Source: Imhoffiella fuscus (GTDB taxonomy: Bacteria > Pseudomonadota > Gammaproteobacteria > Chromatiales > Chromatiaceae). Taken from it: a stretch of DNA of 64,000 nucleotides. The stretch lies in contig NZ_JBHUHX010000052.1 of NCBI RefSeq assembly GCF_042682685.1, forward strand, positions 124,001 to 188,000. The letters are read 5' to 3'. The notes below the pieces were generated by a model that was not told the DNA's origin, did no database searches, and saw only the letters and a program-made list of their open reading frames with translations. A program made the translations under genes and the position numbers. Shown piece after piece: positions 42,572 to 53,408 of this stretch (its first letter is position 1; each line of letters starts with the position of its first letter).

Positions 42572-44037
42572 GGGGGCGATCCAGTCGCGAGGGCGTCCTC
42601 CAGTCCCATCGCCTGACGGTAATACCTGCGTTGCGCCTGGCGTCCGAGCCGGTCGGTGAGCGACTCCCAGTCTTCCGCCGCCGCCCGCAGACCAGCCTCC
42701 GGCGAGATCGCTCCGGCCATCACCCGGTCGAGCTGGTCTTCGAGCGCGGCGATGTAGGCGCGATAGCCGGGCAGACGCAGATCCCTGGCGATGGTATCGG
42801 CGGTCAGGCTCATTCGCAGTACCCGCAGATAATCGTCCGCCTGCTGCTGGCCCAGCAGTGTGCGCCAAGGTTGCGGGTCGGCGAGCTGCGAGGGACGGTA
42901 GGGGTTGATTCCGGAGGTGCCGTCGAGTACGTCCTCGGCGCTGTGCTCGGGGCTGGCGAGCCAGGCGAGGTAGTCCCAGGCTTGGTCTATGTTTGTGCTG
43001 GAGGCCGGGACGACGCCGATCCAACCGCCGAAGGCGAGAAAGGTGACGGAGCGCAGCGTCGGCAGGTCGTCCCAGGTTTGCGTCGCCGGATTCCAGACCT
43101 CGTCGCTGCCTGGAAGCGCAAAGAAATCGACCTGGCCGGCGACCGGAGATGCCGCGACACCCTGCAGCGCCCCCGCCAGAACACCGGTGTCCGCCCAGTC
43201 GATGTCCATCGCCGCCCGCCCAGCCGCGAAGCGGGTGCGCACGGCCTCGCTGTCAAGCAACCCAGCATCCGCCGGTCCGGCGTGACGTAGCGCGATGAAT
43301 TCGGTCAGTGCCCTGACCCAGCCGGGGTTGTCGATGGCCGGCGTCATGGTCTCGGGATCGAAGAACATGGCGCCCGGATGGTCGGGGTGATTGGTGTAGG
43401 CGGCGGCGTGGCTGAAAAGGTACCAGATGCGCTGTCCGCCTCGGGCGTAGGCCTCCAGCGTTCCGGCCAGCGGCTGGCCGTTCGGGCCGGGACGGCCGCT
43501 GAAGAAGGCGGCGATCTCCCGGTACTGGGACCAGGTGCTCGGCGGCGCCAGATCGCGACCGTAGGCGGCCGCAAAGGCGACGCGGGTCTCGGGATCCGCG
43601 AAGAGATCGCGCCGATAGGCGCCCAGGTGCAGGTCGCCGTCGATGGTCAGCGCCATGACGCGACTACGCCAGCGCATCAGGGCATCGCGGTAGACCGGAT
43701 AGATGTCCTGGACGACCGAACCTTCGAGGATGCGGTCGGGCACCGGAGCCAGATAGGGCGCGAAGTCCGGCAGCCAGGCCGAGGGGATGAGCAGCACGTC
43801 GTAAGGCATCTGGGCCGTGACGAAGCCCAGCATGATGCGCTCGTAGAGCTCGGAGAAGGGAATGCGCGAGAGCCGGACCGAAACGCCGGTCGACGCCTGA
43901 AAGCTCGCGGCATGACGGGCCGCCGGACCGCCGATGGCGCTGGTATCCCGCGTGAGCACCGTCAAGGGGGCGCCTGCGGCCGGCACCACAGCGCCTAATA
44001 TGACAATTGTTACACACAGAGTCGTGAATCTGTTCAT
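42568..44037 (-). CDS. Periplasmic sugar-type solute-binding protein coupled to the sensor kinase
   Basis: 489-residue family-1 extracellular solute-binding protein with a signal peptide (MNRFTTLCVTIVILGAVVPA AGA). Carbohydrate-type motifs: DVLLIPSAWLPDF, FGGWIGVVPASSTN and AWDYLAWLASPEHS. No ABC permease or ATPase is nearby, and its stop overlaps the kinase start, so it probably presents a ligand to the kinase rather than to a transporter (inference, by analogy with TorT-TorS). A divergent OprB-type porin starts 210 bases away. Ligand is unknown; a sugar is the best guess. Confidence 0.88.
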   Translation of the reverse strand: MNRFTTLCVTIVILGAVVPAAGAPLTVLTRDTSAIGGPAARHAASFQASTGVSVRLSRIPFSELYERIMLGFVTAQMPYDVLLIPSAWLPDFAPYLAPVPDRILEGSVVQDIYPVYRDALMRWRSRVMALTIDGDLHLGAYRRDLFADPETRVAFAAAYGRDLAPPSTWSQYREIAAFFSGRPGPNGQPLAGTLEAYARGGQRIWYLFSHAAAYTNHPDHPGAMFFDPETMTPAIDNPGWVRALTEFIALRHAGPADAGLLDSEAVRTRFAAGRAAMDIDWADTGVLAGALQGVAASPVAGQVDFFALPGSDEVWNPATQTWDDLPTLRSVTFLAFGGWIGVVPASSTNIDQAWDYLAWLASPEHSAEDVLDGTSGINPYRPSQLADPQPWRTLLGQQQADDYLRVLRMSLTADTIARDLRLPGYRAYIAALEDQLDRVMAGAISPEAGLRAAAEDWESLTDRLGRQAQRRYYRQAMGLEDALATGSPP

Positions 44038-44246
44038 CGTCCATTCATCTGGCGGGTTTCAGATACCCCCAAGCAAGCGCGGCGCCAACCCCGTCTGGAG
44101 TTGGCGTCTGGAGTTGGCACCCAGCCTAGCGGGCCAGTGAGCGGCCTGTCCACGGTGGCGAGGCGCCCGGAAAGATCGCGCCGCAGAGCGCGCACAGGGC
44201 CGCCGCATGACGTCCTTGACGACAACGATAACGAACGAGGATCACG

Positions 44247-45485
44247 ATGAATCACATTAGGATCGGACTCACCGCCCTCGCGGCGGCGATGCTGCCCCTC
44301 TCCACCACCGCCCTCGCGAGCGATTGGCGCTCTGGCGACACGCTGACCGGCGACTGGGGCGGCACGCGCACCCAGCTCAAGGCCGAGGGCATCGACGTCT
44401 TCGCCTACTACAACGCCATCGTCTCCGCCAACGTCAGCGGCGGCAACGAGGACGCGAACGCCTACGCGGGAGACCTCTTCGCCGGCGTGACGCTGGATCT
44501 GGGCAAGCTGTTCGGTGCGGACGGCTGGACCTTCAACCTGAGCGGCATCGACCGTCACGGCGAGAGCATCGACCCCGAGGTCGGGGGCATCTACAGCGTC
44601 ATGCAGCTGGTCGGCGGCCAGACCTGGTTCCTCTACAACCTCAGCCTGGAGAAGACCTGGGACGCGGGTCGCCATGCGCTCAAGTTCGGTCGCATCACCG
44701 CGACCGACGACTTCGCCGGATCGCCCTTCTACGGCTACTACCTGTCCAACAGCATCGACGGCCAGATCCGCGCCGTGCTCTTCGACGGGGTCATGACCTC
44801 CTACCCCTACGGCGTCTGGGGCGCGCGCTACAAATACGCGCCGACCGACGACTTCCGCCTCAAGATCGGCGCCTATCAGCTCACCGAGCGCATGTGGGAC
44901 CCGGATCTGCACGGCACCGACTTCACCTTCCGCGACAGCGACGGCATCTCCGTCATGGTTCAGCTGGAATGGGACTGGCGGATGGGCGCCAAGCCCGGCC
45001 ACTTCGGCCTCGGGCTCAACAACGTCTCCTTCGACATGCCCAACTTCAACGCCGACGACACCACCGACACCTTCATCCGCTACTACGCTCAGATCGACCA
45101 GCAGGTGACCCAGGAGCGCGAGGGCTCCGACCAGGGGCTCTACCTCTTCGGCACACTCGCCTACACCAACCAGCAGGAGCCCGCGCTGGTGCCCTTCCAA
45201 ACCAGCTTCGGCGCTCAGTACCTCGGCCCCTTCGAAAGGCGCAATCAGGACCGTCTCATCTTCGGCACCACCTACGGCACGCTGAGCGACGACTACGCCG
45301 ACGCGCAGGAGGCGCTCGGCAAGGGGCGGCCGGATTACGAGTGGATGTTCGAGCTCGGCTATCGCATCCAGCTCACCAAGTTCGCCTACGTCCAGCCGGA
45401 TATCCAATACGTCGTCCAGCCCGGCGGCACCGGCGACATCCCGGACGCGACCGTGATCGGCATGCAGTTCGGCGTGTCGCTTTAG
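44247..45485 (+). CDS. OprB-type carbohydrate-selective porin
   Basis: 412-residue outer-membrane porin: signal peptide to about residue 25 (ALAS), then the family opening GDTLTGDWGGTRTQLKAEGI and many alternating aromatic beta strands; it ends GMQFGVSL, with weak hydrophobic/aromatic terminal features. OprB porins pass glucose, fructose and other sugars. GAGG precedes ATG 44247. It is divergent from the binding-protein/kinase pair and is followed 93 bases later by the fructose PTS, supporting fructose entry. Confidence 0.92.
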   Translation: MNHIRIGLTALAAAMLPLSTTALASDWRSGDTLTGDWGGTRTQLKAEGIDVFAYYNAIVSANVSGGNEDANAYAGDLFAGVTLDLGKLFGADGWTFNLSGIDRHGESIDPEVGGIYSVMQLVGGQTWFLYNLSLEKTWDAGRHALKFGRITATDDFAGSPFYGYYLSNSIDGQIRAVLFDGVMTSYPYGVWGARYKYAPTDDFRLKIGAYQLTERMWDPDLHGTDFTFRDSDGISVMVQLEWDWRMGAKPGHFGLGLNNVSFDMPNFNADDTTDTFIRYYAQIDQQVTQEREGSDQGLYLFGTLAYTNQQEPALVPFQTSFGAQYLGPFERRNQDRLIFGTTYGTLSDDYADAQEALGKGRPDYEWMFELGYRIQLTKFAYVQPDIQYVVQPGGTGDIPDATVIGMQFGVSL

Positions 45486-45492
45486 AAAGCCA

Positions 45493-45557
45493 CCAGCCGC
45501 CAGCTTCCAGCGACCAGACAGAAGTGCTGGAGGCTGGCGGCTGGAAGCTGGCCGCTC
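45493..45557. repeat. Heptad-repeat hairpin between oprB-type gene and fruB
   Basis: Left arm 45493-45511 and right arm 45526-45544 are 19-base reverse complements with one mismatch, built of GCTGGNN heptads, with an extra heptad on the right. A transcription attenuator or mRNA-stability element between porin and PTS genes is possible. No T-run follows. Confidence 0.75.
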
Positions 45558-45578
45558 AATAACTAGAGGAGGCTCAAC

Positions 45579-48041
45579 ATGCTCTCATTGGACGCATCGG
45601 CCGTTCGCCTCGGGGCGAGTGCCGCGAACAAGACGGACGCCATCCGTCAGGTCGGCCAGATCCTGATCGATTCCGGCTATATCGAACCCGGCTATGTCGA
45701 CAGCCTGCTCGCGCGAGAGAAGGTCGCCAACACCTTCCTCGGCAATGGCATCGCCATCCCGCACGGGGTGCCCAAGGACCGAGGGCTGATCAGGCGCACC
45801 GGCGTCGCGGTGCTCCAGGTGCCGGACGGTGTGGACTGGAACCCCGGCGATCGGGTCTATCTGGTGGTCGGTATCGCCGCCAAGTCGGACGAGCACCTGC
45901 AGATCCTGACCAACCTCACCGACGTGCTCGGCGATCCGGCCGAGGCCGAACGTCTGGCCCATACGCACGATCCGGCCGACATCGAGCGCCGACTCTCCTC
46001 GGGCGCCGAGCCGGCGTCGCCGACGGCCCCGAAGCCACTCCCCGACGATCTGCCCAACCACTTCGACATCCGCATCGACAGCCCGCACGGTCTGCATGCG
46101 CGTCCGGCGACCGCTTTGGTCGACATCGCCAAGGGCTTCGACGCCACCATCCGGGTGCGTCACGGCGATCGGGCGGGCGATGCCAAAAGCCTGATCGCGC
46201 TGCTGAATCTCGGGATCGGGTCGGGCGCGACCATCCGTGTCATGGCCGAGGGTCCGGATGCCGACGCGGCACTGGCGGCGCTGCGCGAGGCCATCGAGGC
46301 CGGACTGGAGGATGAGGAAGACGCACCGGCCGCAGACAGCGAGAGGCAACAGATCGACTGGGAGGGTCGGAGCATCGCCGGTGTCGCGGCCTCGCCCGGC
46401 CTCGCTGCCGGTCCCGTCTGGCAGTACCAGCGCGGCAAGATCGTGGTCGCGGCGACGGCACGCGATCCGTCCGCCGAGCTGACGCGATTGGAGCGCGCCA
46501 TCGAAGGCGCCAAGCGGGAGCTGGCCGAGCTGTACGAAGAGGTCAAGTCACGCTACGGCGCGGGCAAGGCCGCCATCTTCCGGGCGCATGCCGAGTTCCT
46601 GGAGGATCAAGGGGTCATCGAGGCCGCCAGGACGCGCATTCGGGACGAGTCACGCAGCGCCGGGTATGCCTGGGAACAGAGCTATGGCCAGCAGGCCAAG
46701 GAACTGGCCGCCCAGAAGGACGCCCTGCTCGCCGCCCGCGCGGTCGATCTGCGCGACGTCGGACGCCGCGTTCTGCGTCTGCTGGCCGAGCGGATCGAGG
46801 ACGATCCCAAGCTGCCCGACACCCCGGTGATCCTGGTCGCGGACGACCTCAGTCCCTCGGATACGGCAAAGCTGGATCCGGCTCTGGCGCTCGGCATCTG
46901 CACCGCCTCGGGCGGACCGACCTCGCACACCGCCATCATCGCCCGCTCGCTCGGCATCCCGGCCCTGGTCGGCGCGGGCGACTCGGTGCTCGACATCGCC
47001 GACGGCACCGACATCGTGCTCGACGGCAACAGCGGGACGCTGGTGCTCACGCCAACGGATGCCGATCGGGCCACTGCCGAGCGCGTCCAGGCCGACATGG
47101 CCGACCAGCGCGAGGAAGAGCGCCGCGCCTGCTATCAGCCCGCCATCATGACCGATGGGGCGCGGGTCGAGGTCGTCGCCAACATCGCCGCGCCCGAGGA
47201 GGCGGCCAGGGCGGTCGAGGCCGGTGGCGAGGGCGTGGGCCTGCTGCGCACCGAATTCCTCTTCCTCGGCCGCGATCAGGCGCCGACCGAGGAGGAGCAG
47301 ACGGACGCCTACACGACTATGGTCGAGGCCCTGAACGGCCTGCCGATCATCATCCGCACCCTGGACATCGGCGGCGACAAATCGGTGCCCTATCTGTCGA
47401 TGCCGGTCGAGGAGAACCCCTTCCTCGGCGAGCGTGGCATCCGGCTCTGTCTCAATCGACCCGAACTGTTCCGCACCCAGCTGCGCGCCATCTTCCGTGC
47501 CTCCGGGAAGGGGCCGATCCGCATCATGTTCCCCATGATCTCGACCCTGAAGGAGCTCAAGCGCGCCAAGGCGCTGACCGAGGAGGTGCGCCAGGAGGTC
47601 GGCGCCGATCCGGTCGAGATCGGCATCATGATCGAGGTGCCCTCCGCAGTCATGATGGCCGAGGAGCTGGCGGCCGAGGCGGACTTCTTCTCGGTCGGCT
47701 CGAACGACCTGACCCAATACTGTCTCGCCATCGACCGCATGCACCCCATGCTCTCGCGCCAGGCGGACGGGCTACACCCGGCGGTGCTGCGCATGATCGA
47801 CCAGACCGTGAAGGCCGCCGAGAAGGCCGGGAAGTGGGTCGGGGTCTGCGGCGGCATCGCGGGCGACCCGCGCGGCGTCGTCATCCTCACCGGGCTCGGG
47901 GTCAAGGAGCTGTCGGTCAGCATCCCCAGCATCGCGGCGGTCAAGGCACAGATTCGCGGACTCTCGATGGAACAGGCGCGCGACCTGGCCAAGCGGGCGC
48001 TCGCCTGTCCCAGTGCCGCCGCCGTGCGGCGGCTGCGCTGA
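45579..48041 (+). CDS. fruB: Fructose PTS multiphosphoryl transfer protein EIIA-HPr-EI
   Basis: 820-residue fusion carrying three phosphotransfer sites: EIIA (His62 in IAIPHGVP), HPr (His173 in GLHARPAT) and enzyme I (His450 in GGPTSHTAII; the later SVGSNDLTQYCLAIDR and VCGGIAGDPRG are PEP-site motifs). It moves phosphate from PEP to FruA. This order matches the Rhodobacter FruB type, so no separate ptsH/ptsI is needed, unlike E. coli FruB, which lacks EI. AGAGGAGG precedes ATG 45579. fruK follows 13 bases after its stop. Confidence 0.96.
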   Translation: MLSLDASAVRLGASAANKTDAIRQVGQILIDSGYIEPGYVDSLLAREKVANTFLGNGIAIPHGVPKDRGLIRRTGVAVLQVPDGVDWNPGDRVYLVVGIAAKSDEHLQILTNLTDVLGDPAEAERLAHTHDPADIERRLSSGAEPASPTAPKPLPDDLPNHFDIRIDSPHGLHARPATALVDIAKGFDATIRVRHGDRAGDAKSLIALLNLGIGSGATIRVMAEGPDADAALAALREAIEAGLEDEEDAPAADSERQQIDWEGRSIAGVAASPGLAAGPVWQYQRGKIVVAATARDPSAELTRLERAIEGAKRELAELYEEVKSRYGAGKAAIFRAHAEFLEDQGVIEAARTRIRDESRSAGYAWEQSYGQQAKELAAQKDALLAARAVDLRDVGRRVLRLLAERIEDDPKLPDTPVILVADDLSPSDTAKLDPALALGICTASGGPTSHTAIIARSLGIPALVGAGDSVLDIADGTDIVLDGNSGTLVLTPTDADRATAERVQADMADQREEERRACYQPAIMTDGARVEVVANIAAPEEAARAVEAGGEGVGLLRTEFLFLGRDQAPTEEEQTDAYTTMVEALNGLPIIIRTLDIGGDKSVPYLSMPVEENPFLGERGIRLCLNRPELFRTQLRAIFRASGKGPIRIMFPMISTLKELKRAKALTEEVRQEVGADPVEIGIMIEVPSAVMMAEELAAEADFFSVGSNDLTQYCLAIDRMHPMLSRQADGLHPAVLRMIDQTVKAAEKAGKWVGVCGGIAGDPRGVVILTGLGVKELSVSIPSIAAVKAQIRGLSMEQARDLAKRALACPSAAAVRRLR

Positions 48042-48054
48042 GGAGGTGAGGATC

Positions 48055-49002
48055 ATGAGCCATCCGATCCGTATCGCCACGCTGAGCCTCAATCCGGCCA
48101 TCGACCAGACCGCCCGCATCGCCAACTTCGCCGCCGGACGGGTCAATCGAGTCGAATGGGAGCAGTCCGATGCCGGCGGAAAGGGGGTCAATGTCGCCTC
48201 CTTCCTGGCCGACGCCGGCATCCAGGTCGCCGCCACCGGACTCTTCGGCAGCGGCAACATCGAGCCCTTTATCGAGCTGTTCGCCCGTAAAGGCATCGAC
48301 GACCGCTGCGTCCGTCTGGAGGGTCGAACGCGAGTCAACGTCAAGATCACCGACCCTGCGCTCGATCAGGTCACGGACATCAACTTCCCAGGGCTTACGC
48401 CGACGGCGGCCGACCTCGCCCGTCTGACCGAGACGCTCGACCAGCTACTCGCCAAGATCGACTGGCTGGTGCTCTGCGGCAGCGTTCCGGCGGGGGTGCC
48501 GAACGGCATCTATGGCGAGCTGATCGATCAGCTCCAGGCGCGCGGAAAACAGGTGCTGCTGGATGCAAGCGGCGCCCCCTTCGCCGAGGCCGTCACGCAC
48601 GGACCGGACATCATCAAGCCCAACATTGACGAGTTGGCCGAGCTGGTCGGGCGGCCGCTGGCGGGTCCGGCTGAGGTGTTGGACGCGGCGATGTCACTGA
48701 TCGACTCGGGTATCCGGCTGGTGGTGGTGTCGATGGGGCCAGATGGCGCGGTCTTCGTCGAAGGCGATCAGGCGGTTCATGCCATTCCGCCGTCGATCCA
48801 GGTCAAGAGCACCGTCGGCGCGGGAGATGCCATGGTCGCCGGCATCCTGACCGGCACCGCACGCGGCTTGAGCCTCGCGGACCGCGCCCGGCTGGCGACG
48901 GCCTTCTCGCTCGGCGCGCTCGGCGAGCTCGGTCCGCACCTGCCACCCATGAGCGTCATCGACGACTTCGCGAGCCGAGTCCAGATCAAGAAACCGAGTT
49001 GA
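48055..49002 (+). CDS. fruK: 1-phosphofructokinase
   Basis: 315-residue PfkB-family kinase turning fructose 1-phosphate into fructose 1,6-bisphosphate. Family motifs are DAGGKGVNVASFLADAGI at the start and STVGAGDAMVAGILTG with the catalytic Asp near the end. AGGAGGTGAGGATC sits right before ATG 48055. Sits between fruB and fruA, the standard fructose operon order. A repeat-bearing 170-base gap separates it from fruA. Confidence 0.95.
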   Translation: MSHPIRIATLSLNPAIDQTARIANFAAGRVNRVEWEQSDAGGKGVNVASFLADAGIQVAATGLFGSGNIEPFIELFARKGIDDRCVRLEGRTRVNVKITDPALDQVTDINFPGLTPTAADLARLTETLDQLLAKIDWLVLCGSVPAGVPNGIYGELIDQLQARGKQVLLDASGAPFAEAVTHGPDIIKPNIDELAELVGRPLAGPAEVLDAAMSLIDSGIRLVVVSMGPDGAVFVEGDQAVHAIPPSIQVKSTVGAGDAMVAGILTGTARGLSLADRARLATAFSLGALGELGPHLPPMSVIDDFASRVQIKKPS

Positions 49003-49019
49003 GACCCCCAGACGCATGG

Positions 49020-49109
49020 GTAGGGCGCAATAGCGACAGCGTATTGCGCCGCATGGATGCCCGCTCCCACGTCCCATTCGGTGCAATACGCTTCGCTATT
49101 GCACCCTAC
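49020..49109. repeat. Composite GTAGGGYGCAATA palindrome between fruK and fruA
   Basis: Two palindromic units in mirror order: GTAGGGCGCAATA...TATTGCGCC (49020-49050) and GGTGCAATACGCTTCGCTATTGCACCCTAC in pieces (about 49080-49109). Same sequence as the inner part of the 34027-34060 element. A degraded CTTTGCGTTTTGGCGG just after (about 49133-49148) also recalls that element. The family appears to insert in intergenic DNA, here inside an operon. Confidence 0.8.
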
Positions 49110-49172
49110 GGGGAATGAGCGACCCCACCAACCTTTGCGTTTTGGCGGCTCAAACCCACTGAGGAAAACAGC

Positions 49173-50942
<1,770 letters not shown>

Positions 50943-50961
50943 AGGTCGCCCCGGCGGTGGA

Positions 50962-51573
50962 TCAGGCCGACTCGAAGGGCCGGTAATAGGGATGATCGGC
51001 GGCGGCCAGCATCTCGCGGTCGCCGGCCGAGTCGCCGTAGGCGTAGAGCTCGACGGCGGATAGATCGCCGAGCAGCGCCTCAAGTCGGCGCACCTTCTCC
51101 GGGCCGCGACAGTTGGGGCCTTGCAGGCCGCCGTCGAACGAAGAGCGATTGCGCGAGGGGGCGGTACAGAGCAGGTCCTGAAAGCCCAGATGCTCGGCGA
51201 CCCCATCCAGATAGAGATCGAGCGAGGCGCTGACCATCACCAGATGGTGCCCCTGCCCGCGATGCCAGCGAATGCGCTCCAGCGCCTGCGGGCGCATCAG
51301 CGACTCGATGCGGCGCGCATGCTCGCGCCCCACCTCACTCAGCCTCGGCACGGAGGCATCCCGAAACAGCTTGGCGACGATCAGCTCCTTGAAACGATCG
51401 CGGGTCGAGAGCCGCAGCCAGACTTTAAGTCCTTCGACGGCGAGGGACGCGAAGGCCAGAGCGACACGACGCCTTCCGAAGGCCAGAGAGAGAAAGGGAA
51501 CGAAGGTATCCCGGGTCGTGATGGTGCCATCGAAATCGAAGGCGGCGACCACGGGCTTGGCTGAATCGGCCAT
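50962..51573 (-). CDS. HAD-IB subfamily phosphatase
   Basis: 203-residue HAD phosphatase: motif I DFDGTITTRDTF, motif II VSAS, Lys in the PEKVRRLE region, and motif IV GDSAGDREML. The SerB/PgpC-like type often acts on small phospho-metabolites or phosphatidylglycerophosphate. ATG 51573 begins MADSAKPVVAAFDFDGT; the longer frame upstream is repeat-rich non-coding DNA. Converges on fruA with 19 bases between. No clear substrate. Confidence 0.87.
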   Translation of the reverse strand: MADSAKPVVAAFDFDGTITTRDTFVPFLSLAFGRRRVALAFASLAVEGLKVWLRLSTRDRFKELIVAKLFRDASVPRLSEVGREHARRIESLMRPQALERIRWHRGQGHHLVMVSASLDLYLDGVAEHLGFQDLLCTAPSRNRSSFDGGLQGPNCRGPEKVRRLEALLGDLSAVELYAYGDSAGDREMLAAADHPYYRPFESA

Positions 51574-51607
51574 GGTGTCAAATCGAGTCTCTTGGGATTG
51601 AAATCGG

Positions 51608-51658
51608 CGGCCAGCCGCCCGCTGAGCAACCGTGGGTTGGCCGCTGGACGCTGGCGGC
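51608..51658. repeat. Heptad-repeat hairpin upstream of the HAD-IB gene
   Basis: GCCAGCCGCCCGCTG on the left and GGCCGCTGGACGCTGGCGGC on the right form imperfect pairing of GCTGGNN units around a short centre. It lies 35 bases before the HAD-IB start (minus strand), in the gap to terC. Same repeat family as 13875, 30451 and 45493. Confidence 0.6.
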
Positions 51659-51721
51659 TTTCTCCGAGCCGGGTTTCGCCGGGCATTGAACCGCCCCGGC
51701 GAAACCCCGGACACGGGCGGT

Positions 51722-52732
51722 CTATGCGGCCTCTTCCTCCTTACCGGGGAAGAGCAGCGAGGCCGCCACGCCGACACCCAGCGTTCCAAGCACGATCAAT
51801 AGGCTGACGGCCGGGCTGATATGGATGCCGGTGTCGCCGATCGCGTGATTCCAAGACTGGATCACCATCTTGCCGGCGATGAAGAAGAGCAGCGCGATGA
51901 CCGCCTTCTCCAGATGGACCAGATAGCGCGTCAAAGCCGCCAGCACGAAGTAGAGACTTCGCAGGCCCAGGATGGCGAAGATCATGGCCGCGTAGACCAG
52001 CAAGGGCTCCTGGGTCACGGCGATGACGGCGGGCACCGAATCGAACGAGAAGGCCAGGTCCGAGGTCTCGATGGCGGCCAGGCAGAGGAAGGCCGGCGTC
52101 GCATAGACCAGGCCGTTGCGGGTGACCGAATCGCTGGCGTCGCCGTTGACCGACAGTTCGCGGTGTTTGACAAAGAAGCGGTCGAAATGAAGCTTGGTGT
52201 AGATGGGCATGAGCCGGCCGGTCAGACGCACGCTCCAGTGGTCCGAATAGTCCTCGATCTCCTCGTCTCCGCCACGGGCCTTGAGCATCTGTACCGCGCT
52301 CCAGGCGACCAGCGCGGCGAAGAGAAAGCCGACCCAGGGGCTCGCCATGAACAGACTGGTCCCGACCATCACGAAGATGGCGCGGAAGACCAGTGCACCA
52401 ATGATGCCCCAATAGAGGATGCGGTGCTGCAGGCCCGACTTGATGCCGAACGAGGCGAAGATGGCCATGAAGACCATCAGATTATCCACCGAGAGGCTCT
52501 TTTCGAGCGCATAACCGGCAAGATAGAGATCCGCCCATTCCTTGCTGAAGCGCAGCCACAGATAGCCGTAGAAACTCAGGGCGAGACAGATCCAGAAGAC
52601 CGACCACTTGGCGGCGTCGGCGACGCTAATCTCCTTGACCTTTTTATGGGCGAAAAGGTCGAGATAGATGGACAGCCCGATGGCTGCCAGGAAGATCACG
52701 ATGGCTTCCAAGGGAAACCCGAAGTGCTGCAT
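51722..52732 (-). CDS. TerC-family integral membrane protein
   Basis: 336-residue membrane protein with about nine helices. Family signatures: SVDNLMVFMAIFASFGI and AFSFDSVPAVIAVT, whose acidic residues sit within membrane helices and may bind Mn2+ or other metals. E. coli Alx/YkoY-type TerC proteins export manganese; TerC in Ter clusters anchors TerB/TerD. Start ATG 52732 (AGGAG upstream). It is 16 kb from the Ter cluster, so either role is open. No yybP-ykoY riboswitch could be recognised upstream. Confidence 0.92.
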   Translation of the reverse strand: MQHFGFPLEAIVIFLAAIGLSIYLDLFAHKKVKEISVADAAKWSVFWICLALSFYGYLWLRFSKEWADLYLAGYALEKSLSVDNLMVFMAIFASFGIKSGLQHRILYWGIIGALVFRAIFVMVGTSLFMASPWVGFLFAALVAWSAVQMLKARGGDEEIEDYSDHWSVRLTGRLMPIYTKLHFDRFFVKHRELSVNGDASDSVTRNGLVYATPAFLCLAAIETSDLAFSFDSVPAVIAVTQEPLLVYAAMIFAILGLRSLYFVLAALTRYLVHLEKAVIALLFFIAGKMVIQSWNHAIGDTGIHISPAVSLLIVLGTLGVGVAASLLFPGKEEEAA

Positions 52733-52843
52733 GAGAGGCTCCTGACTGAGCTTGAATAAGGGAAAGATCGCCCCCTGGGCGCCAGGCAAGCGACTTTCGG
52801 GTAATCGGCGGGAAAAGACAAGATCGGCGAGCGGTTGGTTCCG

Positions 52844-53377
52844 TCAAGGCTTGGCCGCATAGGCCGTGTCGAAGATGGCCTCCAGCCCCGCATGGGTTCC
52901 GCGCAGTTGATCCACCACGTCGCGCGCCCAGTCGAAATAGACACGTCGGCGCTCCAGGTCCCAGTCGTGCGGTGGGCTATTGGCCATATCCCACAGGTTG
53001 CAGATCTTGTCGGCCAACTTCACCAACCGGGCCGCTTCGCTCAGTCCCTTGGCGTGTTCGATCTGTCGTTGCTTGCGCTCGGCCTTGGGGAGCGATCGAT
53101 CGTCGGTGACCTCCATGACGACGGAGCGGATCTCGACCCCGAAACAGGCGTCCAGCTCCTCCGGGGTCGTCAGGGTATCCTCGACCGTGTCATGCAACAG
53201 CGCCGCGCAGAGCACGACCGGATCCTGAACCCCCGCCTCCGCCGACAGCAGACGCATGAGCCCGATGGGGTGATTGATATAGGGTGAGGCCTCCCGATCC
53301 TTGCGTCTCTGATCGCGATGCTTGTGCGCAGCGAAGCTCAGCGCCTCGGCCACGCGACTAAAGTCGGCTCGGTCCAT
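52844..53377 (-). CDS. Small HD-domain alarmone hydrolase-like protein (MESH1/SAH type)
   Basis: 177-residue HD phosphohydrolase resembling the hydrolase half of SpoT: YINHPIGLMRLL, AALLHDTVEDT (HD metal pair) and LVKLADKICNLWDM. No synthetase, TGS or ACT domain, so a single-domain (p)ppGpp or nucleotide hydrolase is likely. ATG 53377 follows AGGAGG. It lies 31 bases from the CHAD gene, in the same direction, so the two may be co-transcribed. Confidence 0.9.
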   Translation of the reverse strand: MDRADFSRVAEALSFAAHKHRDQRRKDREASPYINHPIGLMRLLSAEAGVQDPVVLCAALLHDTVEDTLTTPEELDACFGVEIRSVVMEVTDDRSLPKAERKQRQIEHAKGLSEAARLVKLADKICNLWDMANSPPHDWDLERRRVYFDWARDVVDQLRGTHAGLEAIFDTAYAAKP

Positions 53378-53408
53378 AAATCCTCCTGTGTATGCAGGGA
53401 GCGGCCAG

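Noticed and set aside
52733..52843. Manganese (yybP-ykoY) riboswitch before terC
   Set aside because: The conserved GGGGAGUAG-type start and paired loops were not found.
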